From the NCBI GenBank assembly GCA_046598395.1, contig JBKJIQ010000022.1:21205-85204 (forward strand): a DNA stretch of 64,000 bases. Direction: 5' to 3'. Shown piece after piece: positions 16,162 to 24,681 of this stretch (positions are counted from its first letter, which is position 1; each line of letters starts with the position of its first letter). This DNA is from JAENVU01 sp046598395 (lineage in GTDB: Bacteria > Actinomycetota > Acidimicrobiia > IMCC26256 > JAENVU01). A program made the position numbers and the translations under genes. Under the pieces are notes generated by a model. It worked only from the letters and a program-made list of their open reading frames with translations, was not told where the DNA came from and made no database searches.

Positions 16162-17394
16162 TTATGCCGGGTCGATGCGGAGGACGCCGTCGGCTTGCGA
16201 CAGTACGTAGAGCTCGCCGGCATGGTCCTGGCCGAATCCGGCAACTTGGTTCGCGTCGATCCCGAAATCGATGTCCTCACCTTCGACGCGATCACCCACG
16301 GGGGTGCCGCGCAGCTTCCCGTCGCAGAAGTCGGCGAAGACATAGGTGCCGACCAAGTTGGGGATCTTGGTGCCTCGATAGACGTAGCCGCCGGTGATCG
16401 AACAGCGGCCGTCGTGCGGGTAGTCGAGGATCGGGCCCACGGTGCCCGAAGTGTCGTCGGAGCGGAACTTGTGGGTTCCCTCGCGCCGGTTCCAACCAAA
16501 GTTCAAGGGCGGTTTCGTGGTGGCGCCGACCCAATCGATTTCTTCCCACGCGTTTTGTCCGACGTCGCCGATCAGGAGGGCCGACGTCGACCGGTCAAAC
16601 GAGAACTTCCACGGGTTGCGTAAGCCATAGGCCCAGATCTCGGGTCGACCGCCGCCGTTGACGAACGGGTTGTCGTTCGGGATCGCGTACGGCTTGGCTG
16701 CTGCCGGCGTTGGGTTGATCCGCAGCATCTTTCCCAGCAGGGTGTTGAGGGATTGACCGTTTCCCCCCGGTGCGTGTCCATCCCCTGCGTCCCCGGCCCC
16801 GCCACCGTCGCCGGTTCCGATCCAGAGCATGTCGTCGGGCCCGGTGACGATGTTGCCGCCGTTGTGGTTCGACTGGGGCTGGTCGATTGCCAGGAGTTCG
16901 CGTCGACCTCCCCGATCGGCCGTGCCGTTGGCCCGCATTGGATAGGCATCAACACGCGTGTCGCCGTCTCGGTTCGTGTAGTCGACGTAGAGAGTGGTGC
17001 CGTCGGGTGAGAACGTGAGGCCGAGAAGGCCTTGCTCACCCCCGGCTGCGATCGTGTCCCGTAGGTCGATGACGGCCGTCGGATCCAGAGCACCTTTGCG
17101 GATCGCGCGCACGCGGCCGGCCTGTTCGGTCACAAACAGAGTGTCGTCGTTCTCGCGAACGGCCATGGCGGTGGGATGGTCCACCTGGGCGATCGGCGCG
17201 AGCCGAAACCGAGCTTCCCGCGGATTGGCCAATGTGGAGTCCGGCGATGAAGTGGCGCTCGACCCGGATGGTCGAGTCGGTTTCGTTGACGGGCTGTTCG
17301 TCGGCTGGGGTTTTTGGTTCGCCTCCCCGGTACTCGAGCCACAGGCGCCGAGGGTGAACGCCGCAAGGGGAAGGAAGACCAGACATCGACGCAT
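16162..17394 (-). CDS. PQQ-dependent sugar dehydrogenase-like lipoprotein
   Basis: A 410-residue exported lipoprotein: lipobox FTLGACG puts the acylated Cys at 18, followed by a Ser/Thr/Pro linker to about residue 60. The body is a six-bladed propeller of the glucose/sorbosone dehydrogenase family: HPTAMAVREND, GGEQGLLGLTFSPD, NHNGGNIVTGPDDMLWIGTGDGG, IWAYGLRNPWKFSFD, IGDVGQNAWEEI, ITGGYVYRG, YVFADFCDG. Such proteins oxidise sugars at the cell surface with PQQ. The native cofactor and substrate are not evident. It is transcribed divergently from the next gene. Confidence 0.88.
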   Translation of the reverse strand: MRRCLVFLPLAAFTLGACGSSTGEANQKPQPTNSPSTKPTRPSGSSATSSPDSTLANPREARFRLAPIAQVDHPTAMAVRENDDTLFVTEQAGRVRAIRKGALDPTAVIDLRDTIAAGGEQGLLGLTFSPDGTTLYVDYTNRDGDTRVDAYPMRANGTADRGGRRELLAIDQPQSNHNGGNIVTGPDDMLWIGTGDGGGAGDAGDGHAPGGNGQSLNTLLGKMLRINPTPAAAKPYAIPNDNPFVNGGGRPEIWAYGLRNPWKFSFDRSTSALLIGDVGQNAWEEIDWVGATTKPPLNFGWNRREGTHKFRSDDTSGTVGPILDYPHDGRCSITGGYVYRGTKIPNLVGTYVFADFCDGKLRGTPVGDRVEGEDIDFGIDANQVAGFGQDHAGELYVLSQADGVLRIDPA

Positions 17395-17449
17395 CGAGCC
17401 ACGGTACCGAGCCCGGCGGAACGGAACGGGTCACCTACGATCCCGGATT

Positions 17450-18628
17450 GTGAAATACGTAGTGCTTGTGCCCGACGGTTGTGCCGACGAACCGATTGCA
17501 TCGCTCGGCGACAAGACGCCGCTCGAAGCCGCTCATCTCCCGCATCTCCAAGCGCTGGCGTTGCGCAGTGAAGTCGGGCGCGCCGCGGTGATCCCGGCGG
17601 GTCTGCCGCCGGGCAGCGATGTCGGCAATCTCTCGATTCTGGGATATGACCCTGAGGTCTTTCACACCGGCAGGGCCCCGATCGAAGCGGCGGCGATGGG
17701 GGTGGACCTGCGGCCCGGGGAGGTCGCCTATCGGTGCAATCTCGTCACGATCCACGCAGTCGACACGGGCAACGAAGAGACGATGGTCGACTTCGCCGCC
17801 GGGCACCTCAGCAGTGAGCAGAGTCATCCGATCATCGCGGCGCTCGACGCGGCGCTCGGCAACGGTCGCGACGGTGTTCGGTTTTACCCCGGGGTCGAGT
17901 ATCGCCATCTGCTGGTAGTTCCGGGGGAGTGGGGTGACGCCGAGTGCGTTCCGCCGCACGACCTCACGGGCCGGACCGCGATATGGCCTACGGGCGCGGC
18001 CGCGCCGCGCCTCCAGGCACTGATGAACGCATCCCGAGCCATCGTCACGCAAGTGGCGGGCGACGTTGATTCGACGGCCACACAGATCTGGCTCTGGGGC
18101 CAGGGCACTCGGCCGCAACTCCCGGACTTCTCGAACCGGTACGGCGTGACCGGTCGTCTGAGTTCCGCGGTAGATCTCGTCCGCGGCCTCGGTGTTCTTG
18201 CCGGGATCGAGGTACTCGATGTCCCAGGTGCGAGCGCCGGGTTCGATAACGACTACACCGCGCAACGGATTGCTTGCATCGACTCGCTCGGCGATCGCGA
18301 TTTTTTTCTCCTCCATGTGGAGGCCACCGACGAGGCTGGTCATCAACAGAACGCCGCCGCGAAAGTCGACGCCCTCGAGTCCTGGGACCGAGAGATCATC
18401 GGACCGTTGCTGGATGCCCTTCCGGCGTTCGGACCATTTCGGATCCTGCTGATGCCCGACCATGCCACGCCGGTCAACCTCGGGACGCATACGTCAGATC
18501 CGGTGCCGTACCTGCTCCATGACAGCGGGTCCGTGGTGACCGGGCGGGCCTATACCGAATCGGCTACCGCCGATTGCCCGGTGGTCGCCGCGCACACTCT
18601 CTTGGCCCGGATGGTCACCTCAGCCTGA
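17450..18628 (+). CDS. archaeal-type phosphoglycerate mutase-like protein, candidate homoserine kinase
   Basis: A 392-residue member of the alkaline phosphatase superfamily. It has the metal-binding N-terminus (VVLVPDGCADEP), the serine region SDVGNLSILGYDP, and the C-terminal metal motifs LLHVEATDEAGHQ and LMPDHATPVNLGTHTSDPVPY. The archaeal-type 2,3-bisphosphoglycerate-independent mutases share this plan, but so does the sister family proposed as homoserine kinase in bacteria lacking GHMP-type ThrB. Close proximity to hom and thrC without thrB favours the second role. The GTG start has TACGAT at 17436-17441, so the mRNA is probably leaderless. The substrate cannot be settled from sequence alone. 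Confidence 0.75.
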   Translation: MKYVVLVPDGCADEPIASLGDKTPLEAAHLPHLQALALRSEVGRAAVIPAGLPPGSDVGNLSILGYDPEVFHTGRAPIEAAAMGVDLRPGEVAYRCNLVTIHAVDTGNEETMVDFAAGHLSSEQSHPIIAALDAALGNGRDGVRFYPGVEYRHLLVVPGEWGDAECVPPHDLTGRTAIWPTGAAAPRLQALMNASRAIVTQVAGDVDSTATQIWLWGQGTRPQLPDFSNRYGVTGRLSSAVDLVRGLGVLAGIEVLDVPGASAGFDNDYTAQRIACIDSLGDRDFFLLHVEATDEAGHQQNAAAKVDALESWDREIIGPLLDALPAFGPFRILLMPDHATPVNLGTHTSDPVPYLLHDSGSVVTGRAYTESATADCPVVAAHTLLARMVTSA

Positions 18629-18637
18629 GATCTGTCC

Positions 18638-18858
18638 TATAGTGCGAGCGGCGCAACCCGTCGGCCCCCTCCAGCCCCGCTGGACCGAGCCGTTGTGCGT
18701 GCGCCGGTTTCCTTCCCAGGAAGCCCTTCCCGTTTGGATCGGAAGTCCGCTCCGAACGAGTTCCTTCTCATCGCGAAGGGCTTGCCTCTTCGCACTCCGG
18801 CCGGATCCCCGAGTCGGATTCCGTCCTCAGTGGTCCCCCCGACCCAAGGAGTAGCTCC
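18638..18858 (+). promoter_or_regulatory. rho promoter -10 and long leader
   Basis: TATAGT at 18638-18643 is a good -10 box with no clear -35, giving a start near 18650 and a leader of about 209 bases. Within the leader, GCGAAG/CTTCGC (18773-18793) forms a 6-bp stem, and pyrimidine-rich tracts are frequent. Rho mRNAs in other bacteria are autoregulated by Rho-dependent attenuation in the leader; that this applies here is inference. Confidence 0.45.
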
Positions 18859-20928
18859 ATGGCAGACCAAGTGCTCGACCGTTCGATGCTCGACGGCAAG
18901 GATCGTGAACAACTGCACGCGATCGCCGGCGCAATGGGCATCAAGGGCGTCACGCGCCTCCGCAAAGCCGATCTCGTCGGCGCCATTCTCGACGCGGCCA
19001 CCAGTGGTGCGGCCGCCAGCGCGCCAGCCGGCAACGGCGACGCGACGAAGCCGTCCAATGGAAGCGCGGCGGGCGCCGCGACGAGCAAGGCTGCGAAGGC
19101 CACGAGGCCCAGCAAGTCGACCAAGCCGAAGGTGACCGCGCCGTCCTCGGACGGGTCCGCTTCGGACTCTACGACCGCGCCAGCTTCCAACCCGGCCCGC
19201 CGAGCGGTGCGTTCGAAGCGCGCCTCCGAGTTGGCCTCCGACGCCGATGGTCTCGCGGCGCTGGCAGCCGAGGAAGACGGCCTGGCGAGCGGTGACGTCC
19301 CCGAGGTCGCGCCGCGCCCAGTTCGACGTACGAGTCCTGCCAAGGCCACCACGGGTCGCGCGGCATCGACGACGACGACGAGTGAATCGGGGGCCAAGAC
19401 CTCGGAAGGATCGGCCACCGCGGCTTCCACCGAGACGGCATCGTCGTCGGCCGCAGGCGGTGGGCAACCCCGTGGGCGGACCGAAGGACGCTCGGAGGGT
19501 CGCAGCACCGCGCCCGCAACGAGCGCACCCGCAACGAACTCGCCCGACTCCGACGATGAGCAGGCATCCTTTGGCGACGGCAATCGGACGGGCCGCCGGC
19601 GCCGGCGGCGCGGGCGTGACCGGGGCGGCGAGCCGCGCGGCAACGAGCCTCGTGGTGACAATCGCGGCAACGAGAACCGAGGGCCCAACCGCGGCAACGA
19701 AAACCGCGGGAACGAGAACCGCGGGAACGAGAACCGCGGCAACGAGCGCGGTGATCGGTCGGGCGAAGCCGATCGCGACGATCTGGCCGAGGCGATCGAC
19801 GTCGAAGGTCTGTTGGATCTGCGTGACGAGGGCTACGGCTTTCTGCGTACGAAGAGCTATCTCGCAGGTCGCAACGACGTGTACGTCTCGGCGTCACAGG
19901 TCCGGCGCTTCGCGCTGCGCAAGGGCGACTTCGTCAAGGGCCAGACTCGGCCACCGGCGAGCAACGAGAAGTATCCAGCACTGCTGCGCGTCGATGAGAT
20001 CAATGGTCTGCACCCCGACGCGGCCCGGGAGCGGATCCGGTTCGAGGACCTCACTGCGCTGTTCCCGGATGAACGTCTTCGCTTGGAACTCCTGGATGAT
20101 CCCGCGCTGCTCACGGGGCGGATCGTGGATCTGCTTGCTCCGATCGGTAAAGGTCAGCGCGGGATGATCGTGTCGCCGCCGAAAGCGGGCAAGACCACGA
20201 TCATGAAGCAGATCGTCGGCGCTATTGAACGCAACAACCCTGAGGTTCACCTGATGGTGTTGCTCGTGGGGGAGCGCCCCGAAGAAGTCACCGACATGAA
20301 GCGCCACGTGCAACGCGGCGAGGTCATTGCCTCCACGTTCGACCGGCCGTCCGACGAACACACTCATGTTTCTGAGCTCACGATCGAACGCGCCAAGCGC
20401 CTGGTGGAGATGGGCAAGGACGTCGTCATCCTACTGGATGGCATCACGCGGCTCGCCCGTGCCTACAACCTGTCTGCGCCGGCCACGGGGCGGATCATGA
20501 CCGGTGGCATTGATGCCGGCGCCTTGTATCCGCCGAAGCGGTTCTTCGGTTCGGCCCGCAACGTGGAGGAGGGCGGCTCGCTCACCATCATCGCCACGGC
20601 GCTGGTCGAGACCAACTCAAAGATGGACGAGCACATCTTCGAGGAGTTCAAGGGGACTGGTAACTGGGAGCTCAAACTCGACCGCAAACTGGCGGAGCGG
20701 AGGTTGTTCCCTGCGATCGATGTGAACGCATCGAGCACGCGCCACGAAGAGCTTCTGTTTGATCGGCACCAGCTCAGCCAAGTCTGGAAGTTGCGACGGG
20801 TACTCAGCGCCCTGGCCCAAGAGGGGTCCTCGGCTCCCGGCCTCGAACTGCTGATCGACAAGCTCAAGACCACGAAGAGCAACGATGAGTTCCTCGATGA
20901 GATTGCCAAGGCCCCGAGCGGGGGCTAA
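18859..20928 (+). CDS. rho: transcription termination factor Rho
   Basis: A 689-residue Rho, longer than the enterobacterial protein (about 420) because of an N-terminal extension. Residues 1-45 hold the Rho_N helical domain (LHAIAGAMGIKGVTRLRKADL). About 50-310 is low-complexity, ending in Arg-rich and N-E-N-R-G repeats. The CSD-type RNA-binding domain (YGFLRTKSYLAGRNDVYVSA) and RecA-like motor follow, with Walker A PPKAGKTT (about 440-447) and Walker B VVILLDGITRLARAY. Long Arg/Asn-rich insertions are known in actinobacterial Rho proteins and help bind structured RNA. GGAG lies 8 bases upstream of the ATG. A weak hairpin (20945-20959) follows the stop. Confidence 0.97.
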   Translation: MADQVLDRSMLDGKDREQLHAIAGAMGIKGVTRLRKADLVGAILDAATSGAAASAPAGNGDATKPSNGSAAGAATSKAAKATRPSKSTKPKVTAPSSDGSASDSTTAPASNPARRAVRSKRASELASDADGLAALAAEEDGLASGDVPEVAPRPVRRTSPAKATTGRAASTTTTSESGAKTSEGSATAASTETASSSAAGGGQPRGRTEGRSEGRSTAPATSAPATNSPDSDDEQASFGDGNRTGRRRRRRGRDRGGEPRGNEPRGDNRGNENRGPNRGNENRGNENRGNENRGNERGDRSGEADRDDLAEAIDVEGLLDLRDEGYGFLRTKSYLAGRNDVYVSASQVRRFALRKGDFVKGQTRPPASNEKYPALLRVDEINGLHPDAARERIRFEDLTALFPDERLRLELLDDPALLTGRIVDLLAPIGKGQRGMIVSPPKAGKTTIMKQIVGAIERNNPEVHLMVLLVGERPEEVTDMKRHVQRGEVIASTFDRPSDEHTHVSELTIERAKRLVEMGKDVVILLDGITRLARAYNLSAPATGRIMTGGIDAGALYPPKRFFGSARNVEEGGSLTIIATALVETNSKMDEHIFEEFKGTGNWELKLDRKLAERRLFPAIDVNASSTRHEELLFDRHQLSQVWKLRRVLSALAQEGSSAPGLELLIDKLKTTKSNDEFLDEIAKAPSGG
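19640..19750 (+). repeat. in-frame tandem repeat in rho
   Basis: Near-perfect 15-base units (AACGAGAACCGCGGx type) encode repeated NENRG in the disordered RNA-binding insertion of Rho. Copy number could vary by slippage. Confidence 0.8.
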
Positions 20929-21001
20929 ATCGCCGTACTCCTCACCGGGAATAGCCCGGCGTTGGGGAAGGTACAGCGAACATCCCTAGACTGGACAGAT
21001 C

Positions 21002-21205
21002 ATGAAAACCGACATTCATCCCACCTATTCCGAATGCAAGGTCCACTGTTCCTGCGGGAACGAGTTCGTGACCCGATCGACCGTGAGCGAGTTGCGCGTC
21101 GAACTCTGTTCGGAATGTCACCCCTTCTACACCGGTAAGCAGAAGCTTGTGGACACCGGCGGCCGCGTCGAGCGCTTCAATAAGCGGTACGGAACCAAGA
21201 AGTAA
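21002..21205 (+). CDS. rpmE: ribosomal protein bL31 (zinc-binding form)
   Basis: A 67-residue bL31: MKTDIHPTYSECKVHCSCGN and CSECHPFYTGKQKLVDTGGRVERFNKRYG. The four zinc cysteines (C12-x3-C16, C36-x2-C39 and neighbours) mark the zinc-containing paralogue; a zinc-free copy, if any, is elsewhere. TAGACT at 20987-20992 suggests transcription starting at or just before the ATG, with no clear ribosome site. It follows rho, the usual actinobacterial order. Confidence 0.96.
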   Translation: MKTDIHPTYSECKVHCSCGNEFVTRSTVSELRVELCSECHPFYTGKQKLVDTGGRVERFNKRYGTKK

Positions 21206-21218
21206 CCCGGGGGATTCG

Positions 21219-22115
21219 ATGAGTGAGCAGCCGCAGTACATGGGTGGCCAGGCCGTCGTCGAAGGGGTGATGATGCGTGGCGCTACTACCTGGGCGGTTG
21301 CGGTTCGGACTCCCGACGGTGGAATCGAAGTCGACGTCCACGAGGTTCCAGGCTGGGCGGCGCGCTACAACAAGATCCCGTTGGTTCGAGGCGTGATGAA
21401 CCTCGGAGAGTCGTTGTCGCTCGGCATGCGCGCACTGTCGTTCTCCGCGAATCTGCAGATGCCAGAGGAAGAGCGCCTCTCGGGCAAGGCGATGGGCATC
21501 ACCATGGCGGTATCGATGGCGCTCTTCATGGGGCTGTTCATTCTCCTGCCGGCACTGGGCGCGCGCGGGCTCGGCAGCCTGTTCGGTATCGCTGGTGTCG
21601 CTTTCCATGCGATGGAAGGCGTCCTGGTCCTCGGCTTGTTCCTCGGTTATCTGCTGGCGATCGGACGCATGGCCGAAATCCGGAAGGTGTTTCAGTACCA
21701 CGGCGCCGAGCACAAGTCCATCGCCGCCTACGAGAACGACGTCCCGCTCACGCCAGAGTCGGCGCAGACCTTTACGACCGCGCACGTTCGATGCGGGACG
21801 AACTTTCTGCTCACGGTTTTGACCATCGCGATCATCTGTTATTCGTTCATCGGTCGTCCCGCACTTCCGTACCTGGTGCTCTCGCGCATTGTGTTGATTC
21901 CCGTGATCGCCGGAACCGCCTATGAGCTGATCCGGTTCGCAGCGCGCAACATGGACAAGCGATGGGTGCGGGTCGCGATGGTGCCGGGCCTCGCCCTGCA
22001 AAAGCTCACGACCCGCGAGCCCACCCTGGCGCAGATCGAAGTCGCGATCGCGGCTCTCCGAGCGGTGTTCACCGCGGAGCAGTCGACCGAAGTCGATTCC
22101 CGCATCGCCGCCTGA
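21219..22115 (+). CDS. DUF1385 membrane protein (YqhQ-like)
   Basis: A 298-residue protein of the DUF1385 family: N-terminal MGGQAVVEGVMMRG, then YNKIPLVRGVMNLGESLSLGMRAL, several hydrophobic segments (about 85-155 and 205-245), and the conserved YHGAEHKSIAAYE and HVRCGTNFL motifs, whose His, Glu and Cys suggest a metal site. The function is unknown. The ATG follows a GGGGGA site. In many actinobacteria and firmicutes the gene sits between rpmE and prfA, as here apart from two inserted genes. Confidence 0.9.
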   Translation: MSEQPQYMGGQAVVEGVMMRGATTWAVAVRTPDGGIEVDVHEVPGWAARYNKIPLVRGVMNLGESLSLGMRALSFSANLQMPEEERLSGKAMGITMAVSMALFMGLFILLPALGARGLGSLFGIAGVAFHAMEGVLVLGLFLGYLLAIGRMAEIRKVFQYHGAEHKSIAAYENDVPLTPESAQTFTTAHVRCGTNFLLTVLTIAIICYSFIGRPALPYLVLSRIVLIPVIAGTAYELIRFAARNMDKRWVRVAMVPGLALQKLTTREPTLAQIEVAIAALRAVFTAEQSTEVDSRIAA

Positions 22116-22187
22116 CGCCCGGCGCGACTCGCACGCGGGCGTGACGCCGCGTGAAGATGCTGGCTCGTTGGACGGGAGAGGCGTGCG

Positions 22188-23264
22188 ATGCAGGTCCATT
22201 GGAGTGCGACCGAACTGCTGGCCGACGAGCCGAACCTCGAGCCGCTCGTTGTCGCCGGATACCGGTGTCATGGAGGGTTCGACGGTGACGGGAGTTACCG
22301 GTCACCCCGCAGCCGGTTTCGGTTGCCCGCGATCGCGGCGTGGCAGACGAAACACCACGACGACTTCGGTACCGACTTGCTCGATATCGGCCTCGACACC
22401 TGGCCGGCGGCGGCTCCGAACGTGGCGCAGTCCCGGTACCTCCTCCGTGAGGGCGTCCGGGATCCGATTATCTCCTCCCTGACGCGGATTGGAACTGTGG
22501 AAGGTTTCGGAGCGGCGATGCGGATGTGGAACGTGAATGACCTTCAGCGTTGCTTCGCGGAATCCATCGATGGCACCACGCTTGCGCATCTTGGCCACGG
22601 CATGTTCGAAGCTCAAGCTCGCGACGAAGCGGGTTGGGAAGCTGAGTACGGACATCAACACATGTGGTTCGCGGCGCGTGATGCAGCGTTTGAACATCCT
22701 CCGGTTGAGGACATGACCGAGTTGATGCTGTTCCGACTCGGAGTCACGAGTTCCCCGGGCGCGGCGTTGCCCGGCCCGGAGGAGATTCGCCGTCGCCAGC
22801 GCGAGGCTCAGATCTTTGGGGATCTGCCGCTTGAGGTCGGGGCACTGATCCAGCGAATGATCGGGCTGCTCTTCATCGAGATCTCGGCCGCGCATCTCTT
22901 CTCCTGGGCGGAGGAACTCCTCGCGGATACCGAACTGGTCGCGGGCGATGGCGAAGCCGCTCGTCTGGTTGGGTATATCCGGCAGGACGAATCACCCCAT
23001 GTGGAGTATCTGCGGACAGCACTGAGCGAGATGCGTGATCGAACGTTCGTCGGCGAGTCGGCTCAGTTGCTCCGCGGCGCCGATGTGATCGACACGATGT
23101 GGGCACGCGGCCTCGCCGATTCCACCGGCGTGCGGCGCGAGAACAATCTCCGTCTGGCCCGCACCGAGTTGGAGGACGCACTCATTGGTCACGCCCGACG
23201 CGACGAGATTCTTGAGGGGTACGAAGCGCTCGCTGCGGCCGAGCCGATGGAGGTCGGCTCATGA
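22188..23264 (+). CDS. hypothetical protein, ferritin-like candidate
   Basis: A 358-residue soluble protein I do not recognise with certainty. It has helices rich in paired acid and His residues: AHLGHGMFEAQARDEAGWEAEYGHQHMWF (about 127-155) and, further on, LFIEISAAHLFSWAEEL and GYIRQDESPHVEYLRTALSEM (about 225-285). The ExxH in DESPH and E/H pairs on successive helices resemble a di-iron ferritin-like bundle, but spacing does not prove it. The ATG has GGGAGAGG upstream. It overlaps the luciferase-like gene by ATGA, implying a shared pathway. Confidence 0.55.
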   Translation: MQVHWSATELLADEPNLEPLVVAGYRCHGGFDGDGSYRSPRSRFRLPAIAAWQTKHHDDFGTDLLDIGLDTWPAAAPNVAQSRYLLREGVRDPIISSLTRIGTVEGFGAAMRMWNVNDLQRCFAESIDGTTLAHLGHGMFEAQARDEAGWEAEYGHQHMWFAARDAAFEHPPVEDMTELMLFRLGVTSSPGAALPGPEEIRRRQREAQIFGDLPLEVGALIQRMIGLLFIEISAAHLFSWAEELLADTELVAGDGEAARLVGYIRQDESPHVEYLRTALSEMRDRTFVGESAQLLRGADVIDTMWARGLADSTGVRRENNLRLARTELEDALIGHARRDEILEGYEALAAAEPMEVGS

Positions 23265-24625
23265 AGTTCGGCGTGTTCTACGAACACCAGCACCCGCGTC
23301 CGTGGGAACCCGGGAGCGAACATCAGTTGATCCAAGACGCGCTCGAGCAGATCGAGTTCGCGGATTCGCTCGGGATCGACTACGTCTGGGAGGTCGAGCA
23401 TCACTTCCTCGAGGAGTATTCGCACTCGAGCGCCCCGGAGGTGTTCCTCGCCGCGGTGTCGCAGCGGACGAAGCGGATTCGCCTCGGCCATGGCATCGTC
23501 CAAACTCCGCCGCCGTTCAACCATCCGGCACGAATTGCCGAGCGGATCGCCATGCTCGACCTCGTGTCGAGCGGGCGAGTTGATTTCGGTACCGGCGAGT
23601 CGAGTTCGGAGGCTGAGCTTGGCGGATTCCTGGTCGAACCGCTCGAGAAGCGGGCGATGTGGGAAGAGGGCTTGCGGGTCGCCCTGCGGTGTCTCGCCGA
23701 AACTCCGTTCACCGGCCACGCAGGCGAGTACGTCACCATACCGCCGCGCAATGTGGTCCCGAAGCCCATGCAGCAACCGCATCCTCCGGTGTGGGTCGCC
23801 TGCAGCCGTCGCGACACGATCTTGCTCGCGGCGCAGAAGGCAATCGGCGCGCTGGCGTTTGCGTTCGTAGATCCCGAAGAAGCGCGTCAATGGGTGACCG
23901 ACTATCACCAGACAATGCTCTCCGAGGGTGTCCCGATCGGCGACGCGGTGAACTCCGAGGTGGCGTGCGTGACCACGTTCATGTGTCACGAGGATGAGGA
24001 GACCGCGCTGGCGCGGGGGATCGCGGGCGCGAACTTCTTCGGCTATTCGCTCGCACACTATTACGTGTTCGGTCGTCATCAGCCCGGGGTGACCGATGTG
24101 TGGCGGGAGTACGAGCAACGGTGCACCGAGCAAGGGTTTGATCCCGCGGCGGTAGCGGCGGCCGCGGTCAATGATCAACGGCTCGGCGCCAAGATTGTGG
24201 AAGACGGTGCCGCCGGTTTGCGGGGCGCGGTCGGGACTCCGGACCAGATCCGTGAATACTTGCGGCGTTACGAAGAAGCGGGCGTGGATCAGGTGATCCT
24301 GACCGCGCAGGCCGGTAAGAACCGTCACGAACATGTGATGGAGAGCCTCGAGCTGTTCGGTCGTGAGGTGTTGCCCGAGTTCATGGAACGTGAAGAACGC
24401 GCGGTCCGCGAACGTCGCCGTCGCACGGAACAGGCGTCCGAGATCGTGATGCTGCGCAAGCCGGCTGACGATCATCCACCGCTGCCAACGCCGGATTACT
24501 CGTTCCCTGCAATTCCGCGGGTGATGGCAGACCGATCGGGATCCGATGACTTCCACGCATGGTTGGACTCATTTGCCGATCAGTCCGCCGCGGGTAACAA
24601 CCCGATGCGCGACCTCATTGGTTGA
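23261..24625 (+). CDS. luciferase-like monooxygenase (LLM class)
   Basis: A 454-residue flavin-dependent TIM-barrel protein. MKFGVFYEHQHPRPW, EFADSLGIDYVWEVEHHF, LGHGIVQTPPPFNHPARIAERIAMLDLVSSGRVDFGTGE and VGTPDQIREYLRRYEEAGVDQVIL are typical of the bacterial luciferase-like family. Members use reduced flavin, or F420 in some actinobacterial branches; the cofactor is not distinguishable here. A charged C-terminal extension (about 375-454) is longer than usual. It is coupled to the preceding ferritin-like candidate. The substrate is unknown. Confidence 0.85.
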   Translation: MKFGVFYEHQHPRPWEPGSEHQLIQDALEQIEFADSLGIDYVWEVEHHFLEEYSHSSAPEVFLAAVSQRTKRIRLGHGIVQTPPPFNHPARIAERIAMLDLVSSGRVDFGTGESSSEAELGGFLVEPLEKRAMWEEGLRVALRCLAETPFTGHAGEYVTIPPRNVVPKPMQQPHPPVWVACSRRDTILLAAQKAIGALAFAFVDPEEARQWVTDYHQTMLSEGVPIGDAVNSEVACVTTFMCHEDEETALARGIAGANFFGYSLAHYYVFGRHQPGVTDVWREYEQRCTEQGFDPAAVAAAAVNDQRLGAKIVEDGAAGLRGAVGTPDQIREYLRRYEEAGVDQVILTAQAGKNRHEHVMESLELFGREVLPEFMEREERAVRERRRRTEQASEIVMLRKPADDHPPLPTPDYSFPAIPRVMADRSGSDDFHAWLDSFADQSAAGNNPMRDLIG

Positions 24626-24681
24626 CCCGTTGCCGGGCTGGGCCCGAACCCGCTCCGGCGGCGCCGGTACTCTGAATGGCA

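Noticed and set aside
18768..19742. Minus-strand frame with PRFSLPR repeats opposite rho
   Set aside because: The repeats mirror the NENRG tandem repeat in rho; there is no independent coding evidence.
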